Shown: piece by piece, positions 1-9,663 of the stretch
Layout: each line of letters starts with the position of its first letter
Position numbering within the stretch: position 1 is the first letter of the stretch
Origin: Hoeflea sp.
GTDB taxonomy: Bacteria > Pseudomonadota > Alphaproteobacteria > Rhizobiales > Rhizobiaceae
Assembly (NCBI GenBank): GCA_019084245.1
Contig: JAHRFE010000028.1
Span: 558,001-622,000, forward strand
Reading direction: 5' to 3'
Length of the DNA stretch: 64,000 nucleotides
Made by a program: the position numbers and the translations under genes
Notes under the pieces: model-generated
Told to the model about the DNA's origin: nothing
The model's database searches: none
What the model saw: the letters and a program-made list of their open reading frames with translations, nothing else

Positions 1-332
1 AGGATCTGGCTTTCTTCGGCGCCCAGCATGACATTTTCGAGCACGGTAAAATTCTCCACCAGCATGAAATGCTGATGCACCATGCCGATGCCCGCACCGA
101 TGGCCACATTCGGATCCTTGATCACGATTTTTTGGCCATTGATAAAGATATCACCATCATCGGCCTGGTAGAAGCCGTAGAGAATGGACATCAGGGTCGA
201 TTTGCCGGCGCCGTTCTCGCCGATGATGCCGTGGATGGTGCCCTTGCGAACGCGCAGATCGATGTCCTTGTTGGCATGAACGAGGCCGAACTTCTTGTCG
301 ATCCCCTTGAGTTCAATGGCAATGTCGTTCAT
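1..332 (-). CDS. ABC transporter ATP-binding protein, BmpA/nucleoside-type (partial, 3' end outside window)
   Basis: Translating the minus strand from the ATG at 332 gives [16 protein letters not shown] followed by a Walker A motif [10 protein letters not shown] at about residue 38 and the Q-loop segment [18 protein letters not shown]. That Q-loop wording is typical of the double-domain ATPases (YufO/NupO group, COG3845) that work with BMP-family lipoprotein receptors in nucleoside or simple-sugar uptake. Only the first 110 residues are present; the signature motif, Walker B and the second ATPase domain lie beyond the left edge. The protein would act on the inner face of the cytoplasmic membrane. 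The substrate cannot be told from this fragment, and a generic sugar ABC ATPase is the main alternative. Confidence 0.85.
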   Translation of the reverse strand, partial: MNDIAIELKGIDKKFGLVHANKDIDLRVRKGTIHGIIGENGAGKSTLMSILYGFYQADDGDIFINGQKIVIKDPNVAIGAGIGMVHQHFMLVENFTVLENVMLGAEESQI

Positions 333-549
333 GTCCCCTCGTCTTTTTCACGGTCTGTCTCACCGCCCCTGTCGCGGCCCGGACCTTTGGCTTAGTCTCG
401 ACAGTTCTCGAAGCAAAGTCCAGAATCATTTGAAGGGGGAAATATGCGGCCCTTTGTCCTCAACCCAGCCGAAAGGTTGCCTGATGACGGCCGGCCAAGC
501 GTGGCTGAAAGGCTTGCCATCCAACATGCGGCGTGGTGAAAGCGCTTCG

Positions 550-984
550 ATGACACGCACGCCACCTCCCACCCGCACCGGCTTCACGGTGTTCGAGACC
601 CTGCAGACCCGCTGGGCCGACAATGACATGTATGGCCACATGAACAATGTGGTGCATTACCAGCTGTTCGACACCGCCATCAACCAATGGCTGATCGAGG
701 GCGGGCTGCTCGATCCGTTGAACGGGGACATCATCGGCCTGGTGGTCGAGACCGGCTGCCGCTATCACAGTGAGGCCAAGTTTCCGGACCGGATCGCCGC
801 CGGCATTGCTGTCGAACGGCTCGGTGGATCGTCGGTCACCTACTCCATCGCGCTGTTCCGCAATGACCAGGACACCGCCTTCGCCGATGGAAGGTTTGTC
901 CATGTCTATGTCGATCGCAATTCGCGACGGCCCGTGCCCTTGCCGGAGAGCTGGCGCGACAAACTGAAAGGGCTGACCCCATGA
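550..984 (+). CDS. Acyl-CoA thioesterase, 4HBT hotdog family
   Basis: The 144-residue product contains TRWADNDMYGHMNNVVHY near its N-terminus, the hallmark of the YbgC/4-hydroxybenzoyl-CoA thioesterase family in which the Asp/Asn-rich turn lies in the thioester-cleaving site. Length and the single hotdog domain fit small cytoplasmic acyl-CoA thioesterases. I chose the ATG at 550 because family members start close to the FxVFxTLxTRWxDND motif. An in-frame ATG at 484, preceded by a GAAAGG ribosome-binding site, would add 22 residues and is a real alternative. The stop overlaps the start of slyX by four bases (ATGA), so the two are translationally coupled. The physiological substrate is unknown. 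Confidence 0.85.
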   Translation: MTRTPPPTRTGFTVFETLQTRWADNDMYGHMNNVVHYQLFDTAINQWLIEGGLLDPLNGDIIGLVVETGCRYHSEAKFPDRIAAGIAVERLGGSSVTYSIALFRNDQDTAFADGRFVHVYVDRNSRRPVPLPESWRDKLKGLTP

Positions 985-1193
985 ACGAGCAGGATGAAGC
1001 GCGGCTGGTGCGGCTTGAGGAACTGGTCGCCCATCAACAGGCGGCCATCGAGGATCTGTCGCGGCAGCTGACCGACAGCTGGCGACAGGCAGAGAAACTC
1101 GGCCGCGAACTGGCGCGGCTCACTGACCGCTTCCAGGACATCGAAGACACCGCCGGCGGCCCTGCCGCCAATCAACGCCCGCCGCACTGGTAG
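981..1193 (+). CDS. slyX: SlyX family protein
   Basis: This 70-residue protein is mostly one amphipathic helix with heptad-like leucines (RLVRLEELVAHQQAAIEDL) and ends in PPHW, close to the PPHY end of classical SlyX proteins. It is predicted to form a coiled-coil oligomer in the cytoplasm. SlyX has no firmly established biochemical function. Its start codon overlaps the stop of the upstream thioesterase gene (ATGA), indicating a two-gene operon. A short hairpin just after the stop (1204-1223) probably ends the transcript against the convergent sugar operon. Confidence 0.88.
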   Translation: MNEQDEARLVRLEELVAHQQAAIEDLSRQLTDSWRQAEKLGRELARLTDRFQDIEDTAGGPAANQRPPHW

Positions 1194-1203
1194 GCTGCGC
1201 GAC

Positions 1204-1223
1204 CCACGGGCTTGAGCCTGTGG
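1204..1223. terminator. Hairpin between convergent slyX and sugar operon
   Basis: CCACGGGC and GCCTGTGG form an eight-base-pair stem with one G-U pair around a TTGA loop in the 37-base gap between two convergent genes. There is no clear T-run on either side, so a factor-independent role is only probable. Confidence 0.45.
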
Positions 1224-1230
1224 CGATGGC

Positions 1231-2061
1231 TTACCCGGCGTCCCGTTCATAACGGACGAAAGCGAAGCGGCCGCCATCGGGTGACCAGCAGGGCACATTG
1301 ATTGTTCCCTGGCCGCCAAACAGGGCAATGAGCGTGCGGACCGAACCGTCATGCGTATCGAGCAGCCGCAATTCGACATCGCGATCGCGCGGGTGGCCCT
1401 CGGTACCGGGCTGATAGCTCAGATACAGCACCGACATCCCATCGGGGGCGGGATGGGGAAACCAATTGACCCGCTCGTCCTCGGTCATCTGCTCGGGCGC
1501 GCCGCCCACGACAGCAATCCGCCAAAGATCCATGCTGCCGCCACGGTCGGAATTGAACCAGATCCATTGGCCATCCGGCGTATAGTCCGGCCCGTCATAA
1601 TGGCCGCCGCCGCTGATCAGATGCTGCTCAGCGCCGCCATCAACGTCAATCGTGTATATGCCGAACCCGCCATCACGGCGGCCGACATAGGCGAGTCGCT
1701 TGCCGTCCGGCGACCAGCCATGCCACCAGGACGGAACCTCCTCCGTCACCCGGCGCGGCGCGCCACCCGTGACCGGCAGCACGAAGATGCAGGATTGGCG
1801 TGTCTCGGTCGAATCGCTGATCACCAGCCGGCTTCCGTCCGGCGAGACGCCATGGTCGTTGTTGCACTGAACCGCATGGCCGGTGTCGATCGGAATCAGG
1901 TCCGGCGCATCAAGCGGCACCCGGAACATGCATCCGTCTCCATTGACGATCAGCGCCGCGCCATCGGGCGTCCAGTTCGGCGCCTCGATCAGACGGCCAG
2001 TGGCAAGCACCTCTTCCACCTTGCCGGTGGCGATCTCATAGAGGCACAGCCGGCTCTTCAT
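1231..2061 (-). CDS. TolB-like PD40 beta-propeller protein
   Basis: This 276-residue protein carries six PD40/WD40-type blades that can be read directly: NWTPDGAALIV, VSPDGSRLVI, WSPDGKRLAY, YTPDGQWIWF, PAPDGMSVLY and WSPDGGRFAF. The repeats match the TolB/oligogalacturonate-lyase-like propellers, but no signal peptide is visible, so unlike TolB it should be cytoplasmic. It is the last gene of the sugar operon, and its ATG at 2061 overlaps the TGA of the GH43 gene by one base; a GTG directly before it could also serve. A role in handling oligosaccharides or sensing catabolic intermediates is inferred from position only. I cannot name a reaction. Confidence 0.75.
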   Translation of the reverse strand: MKSRLCLYEIATGKVEEVLATGRLIEAPNWTPDGAALIVNGDGCMFRVPLDAPDLIPIDTGHAVQCNNDHGVSPDGSRLVISDSTETRQSCIFVLPVTGGAPRRVTEEVPSWWHGWSPDGKRLAYVGRRDGGFGIYTIDVDGGAEQHLISGGGHYDGPDYTPDGQWIWFNSDRGGSMDLWRIAVVGGAPEQMTEDERVNWFPHPAPDGMSVLYLSYQPGTEGHPRDRDVELRLLDTHDGSVRTLIALFGGQGTINVPCWSPDGGRFAFVRYERDAG

Positions 2062-3671
2062 CACGTGTCCATGGGGATATAGTCAAACCGGGAAAACTCA
2101 GCCGTAATCGCGTCGCCGGAGGTGTCAAACGCCGCCATGCCGGTGAAGGCGCCGGTGAACGAGGCGTGTTCGCCGCGCCCGCCCTCGTCGGAGATCACGC
2201 TGGCGTCGAGGACTGGGCCGACCCGCGTCCAGTCGCCGCCGCCAGTCTTCCAGAGAAACACAAGTTCCGCGCCGTCCACTTCCATGGCGAGGTCGATCGG
2301 GCCATCGTCCGGCAGCTTCGCCGGCGGGTCGAGCGGGAACTGCAGCCGTCCGTCGGGCCAGTCGCCGGGGCAGCTCAGGATCGTCAGTACCCGGCCCATC
2401 GTCTCGTGCCAGGTGACGGCGAGGAAATGGAACTTGTGGCGGTTGTAGTAATGCGTGAGCCCCGCCGCCTGCTGGAAATGCTCCGGCGAGAACGACAGTG
2501 TCGTCTCGGCGCGAAAATCCGGATGCTCCTGCCTGCGCGCCACCAGCGACTGTTCGAACCAGCTGCCGATGGATTCGCGCGCGATCAATCGCAGCGCCGA
2601 GCCGGTCATCGCAAAGATCCGCTCCGGAACAGGCGTCCGGAGCCACTGGAACTCCTCCGGCAACTCCGCCCCGTCAAAGCGGCGCGTGACCGGGGCCGGC
2701 GGTTGTTTCCGGGTCGTCGGATCAGGCGCCTCGACTTCCAAAGCCGGCACAAGACCGCCTTCAGCCAACCGCAGCCAGCCATCCTCGCCCCAGACGCATT
2801 TCTGGATGCCGGTCTCGCGGCCGAGCGGCGAGCGGCGGGTTCCCGGCAGCGGCCGCGAACACAGATGGGTGTGATAGACGAGGCCGTCGGGCGTTTCGAC
2901 CATCTGGCCATGGCCGGCGCGCTGCAGGGGGGCGTCGGGCTCGTCCTTGGAGGTCATCAGGAAGGTGTCGGGATGAAGCTCATAGGGACCGTCAAGCGTG
3001 CGCGCGCGCGCCATGGTCACGGCATGGCCATAGCCGGTGCCGCCTTCGGCGACGGTGAGATAGTACCAGCCGTCGCGCTTAAACAGATGCGCGCCCTCGA
3101 CAAGGCCGTGGCTGCTGCCCTTGAAGATGTTCTGAGGCTTGCCGATCAGCCTGCCCGCGGCCGCGTCATATTCCTGCATCAGGATGCCGGCAAAGGCCGG
3201 ATGCTTGGGCTGTCCGCCGATCGAGTTGGAGCGGTGGTTCCAGACCATGTTGACGAACCATTTGCGGCCGTCCTCGTCGTGGAACAGCGACGGATCGAAG
3301 CCTGACGAATTGACATAGACCGGATCCGACCACGGACCCTCGATGGCGGGTGCCGTGACGATGTAGTTGTGGCTGTCCTTGAAATTGCCGTCGAACCGCT
3401 TGACGTCGGTGTAGACCAGCCAGAACAGCCCGTCGGCATGGGACAGGCAGGGCGCCCAGATGCCGCAGGAATCGGGATTGCCGCGCATGTCGAGCTGGCT
3501 CGCGCGATTGAGCGGCCGGCCCGTGAGCCGCCAGTTGACCAGATCCGTCGAATGATGGATCTGCACGCCCGGATACCACTCGAAGGTCGATGTCGCGATA
3601 TAGTAATCCGACCCCACCCGGCAGATCGAAGGATCCGGGTTGAAGCCGGGCAGGATCGGATTGATGATCAT
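2061..3671 (-). CDS. Glycoside hydrolase family 43 (beta-xylosidase / arabinofuranosidase-like)
   Basis: The 536-residue product starts MIINPILPGFNPDPSICR, the characteristic GH43 opening in which Asp13 is the expected catalytic base. GFDPSLFHDEDG holds the expected pKa-modulating Asp, and LVEGAHLFKRDG holds the expected general-acid Glu. Residues 1 to about 310 form the five-bladed propeller. The remainder resembles the C-terminal beta-sandwich (GH43_C2) of XynB-type beta-xylosidases, and total length matches that group. There is no signal peptide, so it should cleave imported xylo- or arabino-oligosaccharides in the cytoplasm. Its start overlaps the aldo/keto reductase stop by four bases. 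The long open frame continuing upstream to 4409 is a shadow of the preceding gene. Confidence 0.9.
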   Translation of the reverse strand: MIINPILPGFNPDPSICRVGSDYYIATSTFEWYPGVQIHHSTDLVNWRLTGRPLNRASQLDMRGNPDSCGIWAPCLSHADGLFWLVYTDVKRFDGNFKDSHNYIVTAPAIEGPWSDPVYVNSSGFDPSLFHDEDGRKWFVNMVWNHRSNSIGGQPKHPAFAGILMQEYDAAAGRLIGKPQNIFKGSSHGLVEGAHLFKRDGWYYLTVAEGGTGYGHAVTMARARTLDGPYELHPDTFLMTSKDEPDAPLQRAGHGQMVETPDGLVYHTHLCSRPLPGTRRSPLGRETGIQKCVWGEDGWLRLAEGGLVPALEVEAPDPTTRKQPPAPVTRRFDGAELPEEFQWLRTPVPERIFAMTGSALRLIARESIGSWFEQSLVARRQEHPDFRAETTLSFSPEHFQQAAGLTHYYNRHKFHFLAVTWHETMGRVLTILSCPGDWPDGRLQFPLDPPAKLPDDGPIDLAMEVDGAELVFLWKTGGGDWTRVGPVLDASVISDEGGRGEHASFTGAFTGMAAFDTSGDAITAEFSRFDYIPMDT

Positions 3672-4714
3672 TTCCGCGCGGGTCCCTTGCGTTCGGCAGA
3701 CGCCGCCCAGAGATTGATGTCGGCGTCGCGGGCATAGGTATCGATTTCGGCGAGTTCGGCCGCGGTGAAGTCCTGGTTGTCGAGCGCGCCGACGCAGTCG
3801 ATGATCTGCTGCGGCCGGCTGGCGCCGATCAGCGCCGTGGTCACGCGGCCGCCGCGCAGCACCCAGGCGAGCGCCATCTGCGCCAAGGTCTGGCCACGGC
3901 GCTTGGCGATCTCGTTGAGCGCGCGAATGTTGCCCAGATTGCGCTCGTTGAGGAAATTGGCGTTGAGCGACTTGTCCTGTGCGGCGCGGCTGTCTTCGGG
4001 AATGCCGTTCAGGTACTTGCCGGTCAGCATGCCCTGGGCCAGCGGCGAGAACACGATCGAGCCGATGCCTTCCTCGTCGAGCGTGTCGAGCAGACCGTCT
4101 TCCTCGACCCAGCGGTTGATCATCGAATAGCTGGGCTGGTGAATGAGGCACGGCGTGCCAAGCTGCCTGAGAATGGCGGCGGCTTCCTTGGTCCGTTTTG
4201 AATTGTAGCTCGAGATGCCGGCATAGAGCGCCCGGCCCGAGCGGACGATATGGTCGAGTGCCTGCATCGTCTCTTCCAGCGGCGTTTCGGGATCGAAACG
4301 ATGCGAGTAGAAGATGTCGACATAGTCGAGGCCCATGCGTTTCAAGCTCTGGTCGCAGCTTGAGATCAGGTATTTGCGGCTGCCCCATTCGCCGTAAGGC
4401 CCCGGCCACATGCCGTAGCCGGCCTTGGACGAGATGATCATCTGGTCGCGCAGGCCGTGGAAATCGGTTCTGAGGATCTCGCCGAAGGCGGTTTCCGCCG
4501 AGCCGGGAGGCGGGCCGTAATTGTTGGCGAGGTCGAAATGGGTGATGCCGAGATCAAATGCGGTGCGGCACAAGTCGCGCTTGAGCTCATGCGGCGTGTC
4601 GCCGCCGAAATTGTGCCACAGACCCAGCGAGATCGCCGGCAGCTTCAGGCCGGACCGGCCGGTGCGCCGGTAACTCATTGAATCATAGCGGTCGGGTGCG
4701 GGTGTCCAGGTCAT
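3668..4714 (-). CDS. Aldo/keto reductase, YghZ-like (L-glyceraldehyde 3-phosphate reductase group)
   Basis: The 348-residue protein begins with a YRRTGRSGLKLPAISLGLW strand typical of the AKR14/KvbetaA-like group. It shows the AKR catalytic set: Asp and Tyr in FDLANNYGPPPG, Lys in ISSKAGYGM and His in YSHRFDPETPLEE. It would reduce sugar aldehydes or ketones with NADPH in the cytoplasm. It lies between a Gfo/Idh/MocA dehydrogenase gene (one base away) and the GH43 gene (four-base overlap), which points to a step in breakdown of the transported sugar. The exact substrate is not deducible. Assignment to YghZ/MgrA rests on overall resemblance. Confidence 0.85.
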   Translation of the reverse strand: MTWTPAPDRYDSMSYRRTGRSGLKLPAISLGLWHNFGGDTPHELKRDLCRTAFDLGITHFDLANNYGPPPGSAETAFGEILRTDFHGLRDQMIISSKAGYGMWPGPYGEWGSRKYLISSCDQSLKRMGLDYVDIFYSHRFDPETPLEETMQALDHIVRSGRALYAGISSYNSKRTKEAAAILRQLGTPCLIHQPSYSMINRWVEEDGLLDTLDEEGIGSIVFSPLAQGMLTGKYLNGIPEDSRAAQDKSLNANFLNERNLGNIRALNEIAKRRGQTLAQMALAWVLRGGRVTTALIGASRPQQIIDCVGALDNQDFTAAELAEIDTYARDADINLWAASAERKGPARK

Positions 4715-4715
4715 G

Positions 4716-5864
4716 CTAGTCTTTCTGCTTGAGGAGTGCTGCAGCTTCCTCGATCCCCAGCGGGGCCGGTTGCGTGCAGCCGGTGGCCGGACGGATGAAA
4801 GTTCCGGTCTCCCCAGAATGGAGGATCGCGGTCATCACGTCCACCACATGCAGGGCAAATTCGAGCGAACAGCGGTGCGGCCGGTCCTCGATGATGGCCA
4901 GCGCCATGTCGGCCAGGCCGGCGGTGCGGTAATTGGCCATCATGCCCTGCTTGTGCTCCTGATTGGGAACCCCGAGCGGATGATCCCATTCCGGCAGATC
5001 CATGGCCACGCCGCCGGGTCCGATCAGTTCCACCGTGCCGCCGAAGAAATTCGGATCCGGAACGATCAGGCTGGCGTCGGTGCCATAGAGCTCCATCGGG
5101 CGATGGCCGTGGGCCTTGACGTCCCAGGAGGCGCCCAGCGTGACAAGGGCGCCATTCTCAAATTCCAGGATCGCATGCGCCGTGGTGGGCGTCTCGACCG
5201 TGATCATCTCGCCATTGCGCGGCTCGGATGTGATCTTGCGCTCGAGGCTCGGAATCGACGTCATGGCGGTGACGCGCACCACCGGCCCGATCAGCTGCAC
5301 CAGGTTGGAGATGTAATAGGGCCCAAGATCGAGGATCGGGCCGCCGCCTGGCTTGAAGAAGAAGTCCGGATTGGGATGCCAGTGCTCCATGCCGGGGCTC
5401 AGCACATGGCAGGTTCCCCCGGTGATGCGGCCCACGGCTCCGGTCTCGATCAGGCTCCGGGCGAGCTGGTGGGCGCCGCCCAGGAATGTGTCGGGCGCAG
5501 AGCCCACGCGCAGGCCCTTCCTCGCGGCCCGTTCGGCCAGGTCGCGGCCTTCCTCGACGGAAAGCACAAAGGGCTTTTCCGAATAGACATGCTTGCCCGC
5601 GTCCAGCGCCTGGGCGGAGACCTGGTAATGCACCGCCGGCACCGTCAAATTGACGATCATGTCGATGTCGGGTGCCGCGAGCAATCCCTCCACGGTTTCG
5701 GCGCGAACGCCGAACTCGTCAGCCCGGGCCTTCGCCGCCGCGGGATTGATGTCCGCGCAGGCGCGCATCTCGATGCCCTCGAACAGCGGCGCGAGCTTCA
5801 GATAGGCGGCCGAGATATTGCCGCAGCCGATGATTCCAACCCCAAGTACCTTTGTCATGCCCAT
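4716..5864 (-). CDS. Gfo/Idh/MocA family NAD(P)-dependent oxidoreductase
   Basis: The 382-residue protein has an N-terminal Rossmann fold with VGIIGCGNISAAYL as the dinucleotide-binding loop and SEKPFVLSVEEG as the conserved EKP motif that holds the catalytic lysine. The C-terminal half is the usual alpha/beta substrate domain. Family members oxidise, reduce or epimerise sugars and inositols in the cytoplasm. The ATG at 5864 overlaps the stop of the isomerase gene by one base; an internal ATG at 5858 is also possible. With the adjacent TIM-barrel isomerase it forms the pairing seen in inositol and rare-sugar pathways. The specific sugar is unknown. Confidence 0.87.
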   Translation of the reverse strand: MGMTKVLGVGIIGCGNISAAYLKLAPLFEGIEMRACADINPAAAKARADEFGVRAETVEGLLAAPDIDMIVNLTVPAVHYQVSAQALDAGKHVYSEKPFVLSVEEGRDLAERAARKGLRVGSAPDTFLGGAHQLARSLIETGAVGRITGGTCHVLSPGMEHWHPNPDFFFKPGGGPILDLGPYYISNLVQLIGPVVRVTAMTSIPSLERKITSEPRNGEMITVETPTTAHAILEFENGALVTLGASWDVKAHGHRPMELYGTDASLIVPDPNFFGGTVELIGPGGVAMDLPEWDHPLGVPNQEHKQGMMANYRTAGLADMALAIIEDRPHRCSLEFALHVVDVMTAILHSGETGTFIRPATGCTQPAPLGIEEAAALLKQKD

Positions 5865-6616
5865 CACTCCGTCGCGCCGCGGACCCAGTCGATCGATCGC
5901 GACGCGAAGCGCTTCGCATCCGAGGGATTGTCATGTTCCATGACCATCAGCTTGGCCGGCGTATGAGCCCCGATCTCCTTGAACAGTCTGGTCCAGTCCA
6001 CCGTACCCTGGCCGACATCGGCCCAGCCATCCTCGTCGGCACACTCGCCCGCGGGCGCGATGTCCTTGACATGAACCGCGGTGATCCGGTCGCCATGGCG
6101 GGAAATCCAGTCGAAGGGATCCGCCCCGCCGCGGATGATCCAGGCGATGTCGGCTTCCCAGTCGAGATCCGGCGCGGTATCGAGCAGGACCTGCATCGGC
6201 AGGCTGCCGTCGACAGCGGGGACGAACTCGAAATCATGATTGTGCCAGCCGAAGCCGAAGCCGGCGGCGCGGGCCTTTTCGCCAACCGCACCCAGGCGCT
6301 GGGCGAAATCCTGCCAGCCGGCCTTGTCGGAGGGGCGCTTGTCGGCGACCAGATGCGGGCAGAAGATCCGCTCCACCCCAAGCGTCGTCGCGGTCTTGAC
6401 CACCGTGTCAAAATCGCCTTCGAGCGCGTCGATGGAAAAATGTCCCGACGGCATGGAAAGCCCGTTCTGATCCATGAGCGCGCGAAAGCCGGCCGGGTCT
6501 TCATAGACGCCGCCAAAGCCTTCGACATTCTGATATCCGGTACCGGCAAGCATGGTGAGCACGTCCGCCCAGGGTTGGAAGTTACGGGCGCTGTAGAGCT
6601 GGAAGGAGAGATTCAT
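5864..6616 (-). CDS. Sugar phosphate isomerase/epimerase (xylose isomerase-like TIM barrel)
   Basis: This 250-residue protein is a single AP-endonuclease-2/xylose-isomerase-like TIM barrel. FGWHNHDFEF, DLDWEADIAWI and AVHVKDIAP are strands that carry the usual His, Asp and Lys/Asp metal- and substrate-binding residues of IolE/IolH-like proteins. It begins MNLSFQLYSARNFQPW, a common start for the family. It is the first catabolic gene after the ABC transporter genes, 60 bases downstream of the ATPase gene, and is coupled to the dehydrogenase by a one-base overlap. It most likely isomerises or dehydrates a keto-sugar intermediate; the compound is not known. Confidence 0.83.
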   Translation of the reverse strand: MNLSFQLYSARNFQPWADVLTMLAGTGYQNVEGFGGVYEDPAGFRALMDQNGLSMPSGHFSIDALEGDFDTVVKTATTLGVERIFCPHLVADKRPSDKAGWQDFAQRLGAVGEKARAAGFGFGWHNHDFEFVPAVDGSLPMQVLLDTAPDLDWEADIAWIIRGGADPFDWISRHGDRITAVHVKDIAPAGECADEDGWADVGQGTVDWTRLFKEIGAHTPAKLMVMEHDNPSDAKRFASRSIDWVRGATE

Positions 6617-6676
6617 CGGCTTGGGCCTTCTTGAGTTTGATTGAACAGTGCTGTCAGCGAAATGCGTCGGAAGCGG

Positions 6677-7759
<1,083 letters not shown>

Positions 7760-7761
7760 GG

Positions 7762-8700
7762 TCAGCCTTTCACCGCGCCCGCGGCAATGCCGCGCACGAA
7801 CAGCTTGCCGGATATGAAATAGATGGTCAGGGGAACGAGCCCGGTCAGGATGGTGGCGGCCATGTTGACATTGTACTCCTTCACCCCCTGCACCGAGTTG
7901 ACGATGTTGTTGAGCTGCACCGTCATCGGGTAGAGATCGGGCCTGGTGTAGATGACGCCGAACAGGAAGTCGTTCCAGATGCCCGTCACCTGAAGGATGA
8001 TGGCGACAACAAAGATCGGCAGGCTCATCGGCAGCATGATCTTGAAATAGATGCCCCAGAACCCGGCCCCGTCCACCCGCGCCGCCTTGAACAGCTCCTC
8101 GGGCATCGAGGTGAAGTAATTACGGAACAACAGCGTCAGGATCGGCATGCCGAAGACGGTATGGACGAGCACCAGTCCGGTCAGCGACCCGTAGAGGCCC
8201 ATCTCCCGGAGCAGGATGACTATCGGGTAGAGCATGACCTGGTAGGGAATGAAGGCGCCGAAGATCAGGATGGTGAAGAAGGTGTCGGCGCCCTTGAAGC
8301 GCCAGTTGGCGAGCGCATAGCCATTGACCGATGCCACCGCGATCGACAGCACCACCGAGGGCACCAGGATCCGCACGGAGTTCCAGAATCCGCGCGACAG
8401 GCCGTCGCAATTGAGCCCGGTGCAGGCTGTAGACCAGGCCTTGGCCCAGGGCTCGAAGGTGATTTCGAGCGGCGGCGAGAAGATGTTGCCCATGCGGATT
8501 TCGGGCATGCCCTTCAAGGAGGTCACGATCATCACATAGAGCGGCAGCAGATAGTAGATGGCGAAGACGATCAGCGTGCCGTAGAGGAAGATGTTGGCGC
8601 GGGTGATGGAGCGGCGCGGCTTGCGGCCCCACGGTTCGTCTGCGGCGCGCGACGGCGCGGCCACGAGCGGGGCGGAGGTCGGGGCGAGATGGTCAACCAT
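7762..8700 (-). CDS. Sugar ABC transporter permease, MalG-type
   Basis: The 312-residue protein has a cytoplasmic N-terminal tail, a first membrane helix around residues 35-55 and further hydrophobic segments, with the EAA loop at EELFKAARVDGAGFWGIYFKIMLP. This is the carbohydrate-uptake CUT1 MalG/UgpE pattern. It would pair with the upstream MalF-type permease, whose reading frame it overlaps by eight bases, and with the ATPase two bases downstream. The C-terminus ends in RGIAAGAVKG, a usual end for this family. Confidence 0.92.
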   Translation of the reverse strand: MVDHLAPTSAPLVAAPSRAADEPWGRKPRRSITRANIFLYGTLIVFAIYYLLPLYVMIVTSLKGMPEIRMGNIFSPPLEITFEPWAKAWSTACTGLNCDGLSRGFWNSVRILVPSVVLSIAVASVNGYALANWRFKGADTFFTILIFGAFIPYQVMLYPIVILLREMGLYGSLTGLVLVHTVFGMPILTLLFRNYFTSMPEELFKAARVDGAGFWGIYFKIMLPMSLPIFVVAIILQVTGIWNDFLFGVIYTRPDLYPMTVQLNNIVNSVQGVKEYNVNMAATILTGLVPLTIYFISGKLFVRGIAAGAVKG

Positions 8701-9586
8701 GCTTCTTGCCTCCGAATTCGAGATAGGCCCAGGGGATCAGCACGATCAGCACCGTGAGCAGCATCATGGTCGAGCCGGCGAAGCCCTGTGCCAGATTCTG
8801 CGACAGGAACATCGCGTCGTAGACATATTTTGCCGGAACCTCCGAGGCGATCCCGGGTCCGCCGCCGGTCTGGGCGACGATCAGGTCGTAGAGCTTGACG
8901 ATGCCCGAGGCGATGATCACCAGCGTGGTGATGAAGACGGGGCGCATCATCGGGATGATGATCATCAGATAGGTTTTCCACATCGGGATCCCGTCGACGC
9001 GCGCGGCTTTCCAGATGTCCTCGTCAATGCCGCGCAGGCCCGCCAGCATCAGGCACATCACCAGTCCGGTCCCTTGCCACAGGCCGGCGATGAGCACGCC
9101 GTAGATGACGATCTCGGCATTGTAGAGCGGATCGAAGGTGAAGCTCTCCCAGCCGAGATTGCGCACGACCCTCTGGATGCCGAAATCGGGATTGAGGATC
9201 CACTGCCAGACCAGCCCGGTGACGATGAAGGACAGCGCGAAGGGATAGAGGAAGATGGTGCGGAAGGTGTTCTCGAAGCGGATCTTCTGATCCAGAAGTG
9301 CCGCCAGCAGAAAGCCGATCAACAGGGAGAAAACCAGCGACAGGACGCCGTAGATAAACAGGTTCTCGATCGAGATCAGCCACTTGTTCGAGCTCCACAG
9401 GCGCTCGTACTGGTCCAGTCCGACGAAGGTCTCGCGCGGCAGCAGCTTGGAATTGGTGAACGAGTAGGTGATCGTCCACAATGTTCCGCCGACAAACACG
9501 ACACAGGCGGTCAGGATCATCGGGATCGCCGCGACCTTCGCGTTCATGTTCCTGAAAAGCTGGCTTGGTTTGCGGTCTGCCGCCAT
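8693..9586 (-). CDS. Sugar ABC transporter permease, MalF-type
   Basis: The 297-residue protein has an N-terminal membrane helix at about residues 15-37 and five further hydrophobic segments. Its EAA motif, DIWKAARVDGIPMWKTYLMI, docks on the ATPase. It belongs to the CUT1 MalF/UgpA permeases and forms the channel with the MalG-type partner encoded next, overlapping it by eight bases. A strong stem-loop at 9616-9647 separates it from the binding-protein gene. Confidence 0.92.
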   Translation of the reverse strand: MAADRKPSQLFRNMNAKVAAIPMILTACVVFVGGTLWTITYSFTNSKLLPRETFVGLDQYERLWSSNKWLISIENLFIYGVLSLVFSLLIGFLLAALLDQKIRFENTFRTIFLYPFALSFIVTGLVWQWILNPDFGIQRVVRNLGWESFTFDPLYNAEIVIYGVLIAGLWQGTGLVMCLMLAGLRGIDEDIWKAARVDGIPMWKTYLMIIIPMMRPVFITTLVIIASGIVKLYDLIVAQTGGGPGIASEVPAKYVYDAMFLSQNLAQGFAGSTMMLLTVLIVLIPWAYLEFGGKKHG

Positions 9587-9615
9587 GTCGCCTTACCCCG
9601 TATTGCGCGGTTTGG

Positions 9616-9647
9616 ACCCGCCATCGGGTCTTGATCCGATGGCGGGT
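9616..9647 (-). terminator. Intercistronic stem-loop between binding-protein and permease genes
   Basis: ACCCGCCATCGG (9616-9627) and CCGATGGCGGGT (9636-9647) form a perfect 12-base-pair stem with an eight-base loop. It lies 17 bases after the binding-protein stop. There is no T-run on the minus strand, so it is better read as an mRNA-stabilising or partially attenuating stem-loop than a full terminator. Confidence 0.7.
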
Positions 9648-9663
9648 TGCCGTTGCCTTGGGT

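Noticed and set aside
2061..4409. 782-residue single protein including the GH43 gene
   Set aside because: The first 246 residues are the aldo/keto reductase gene read in another frame; the true GH43 start is at 3671.
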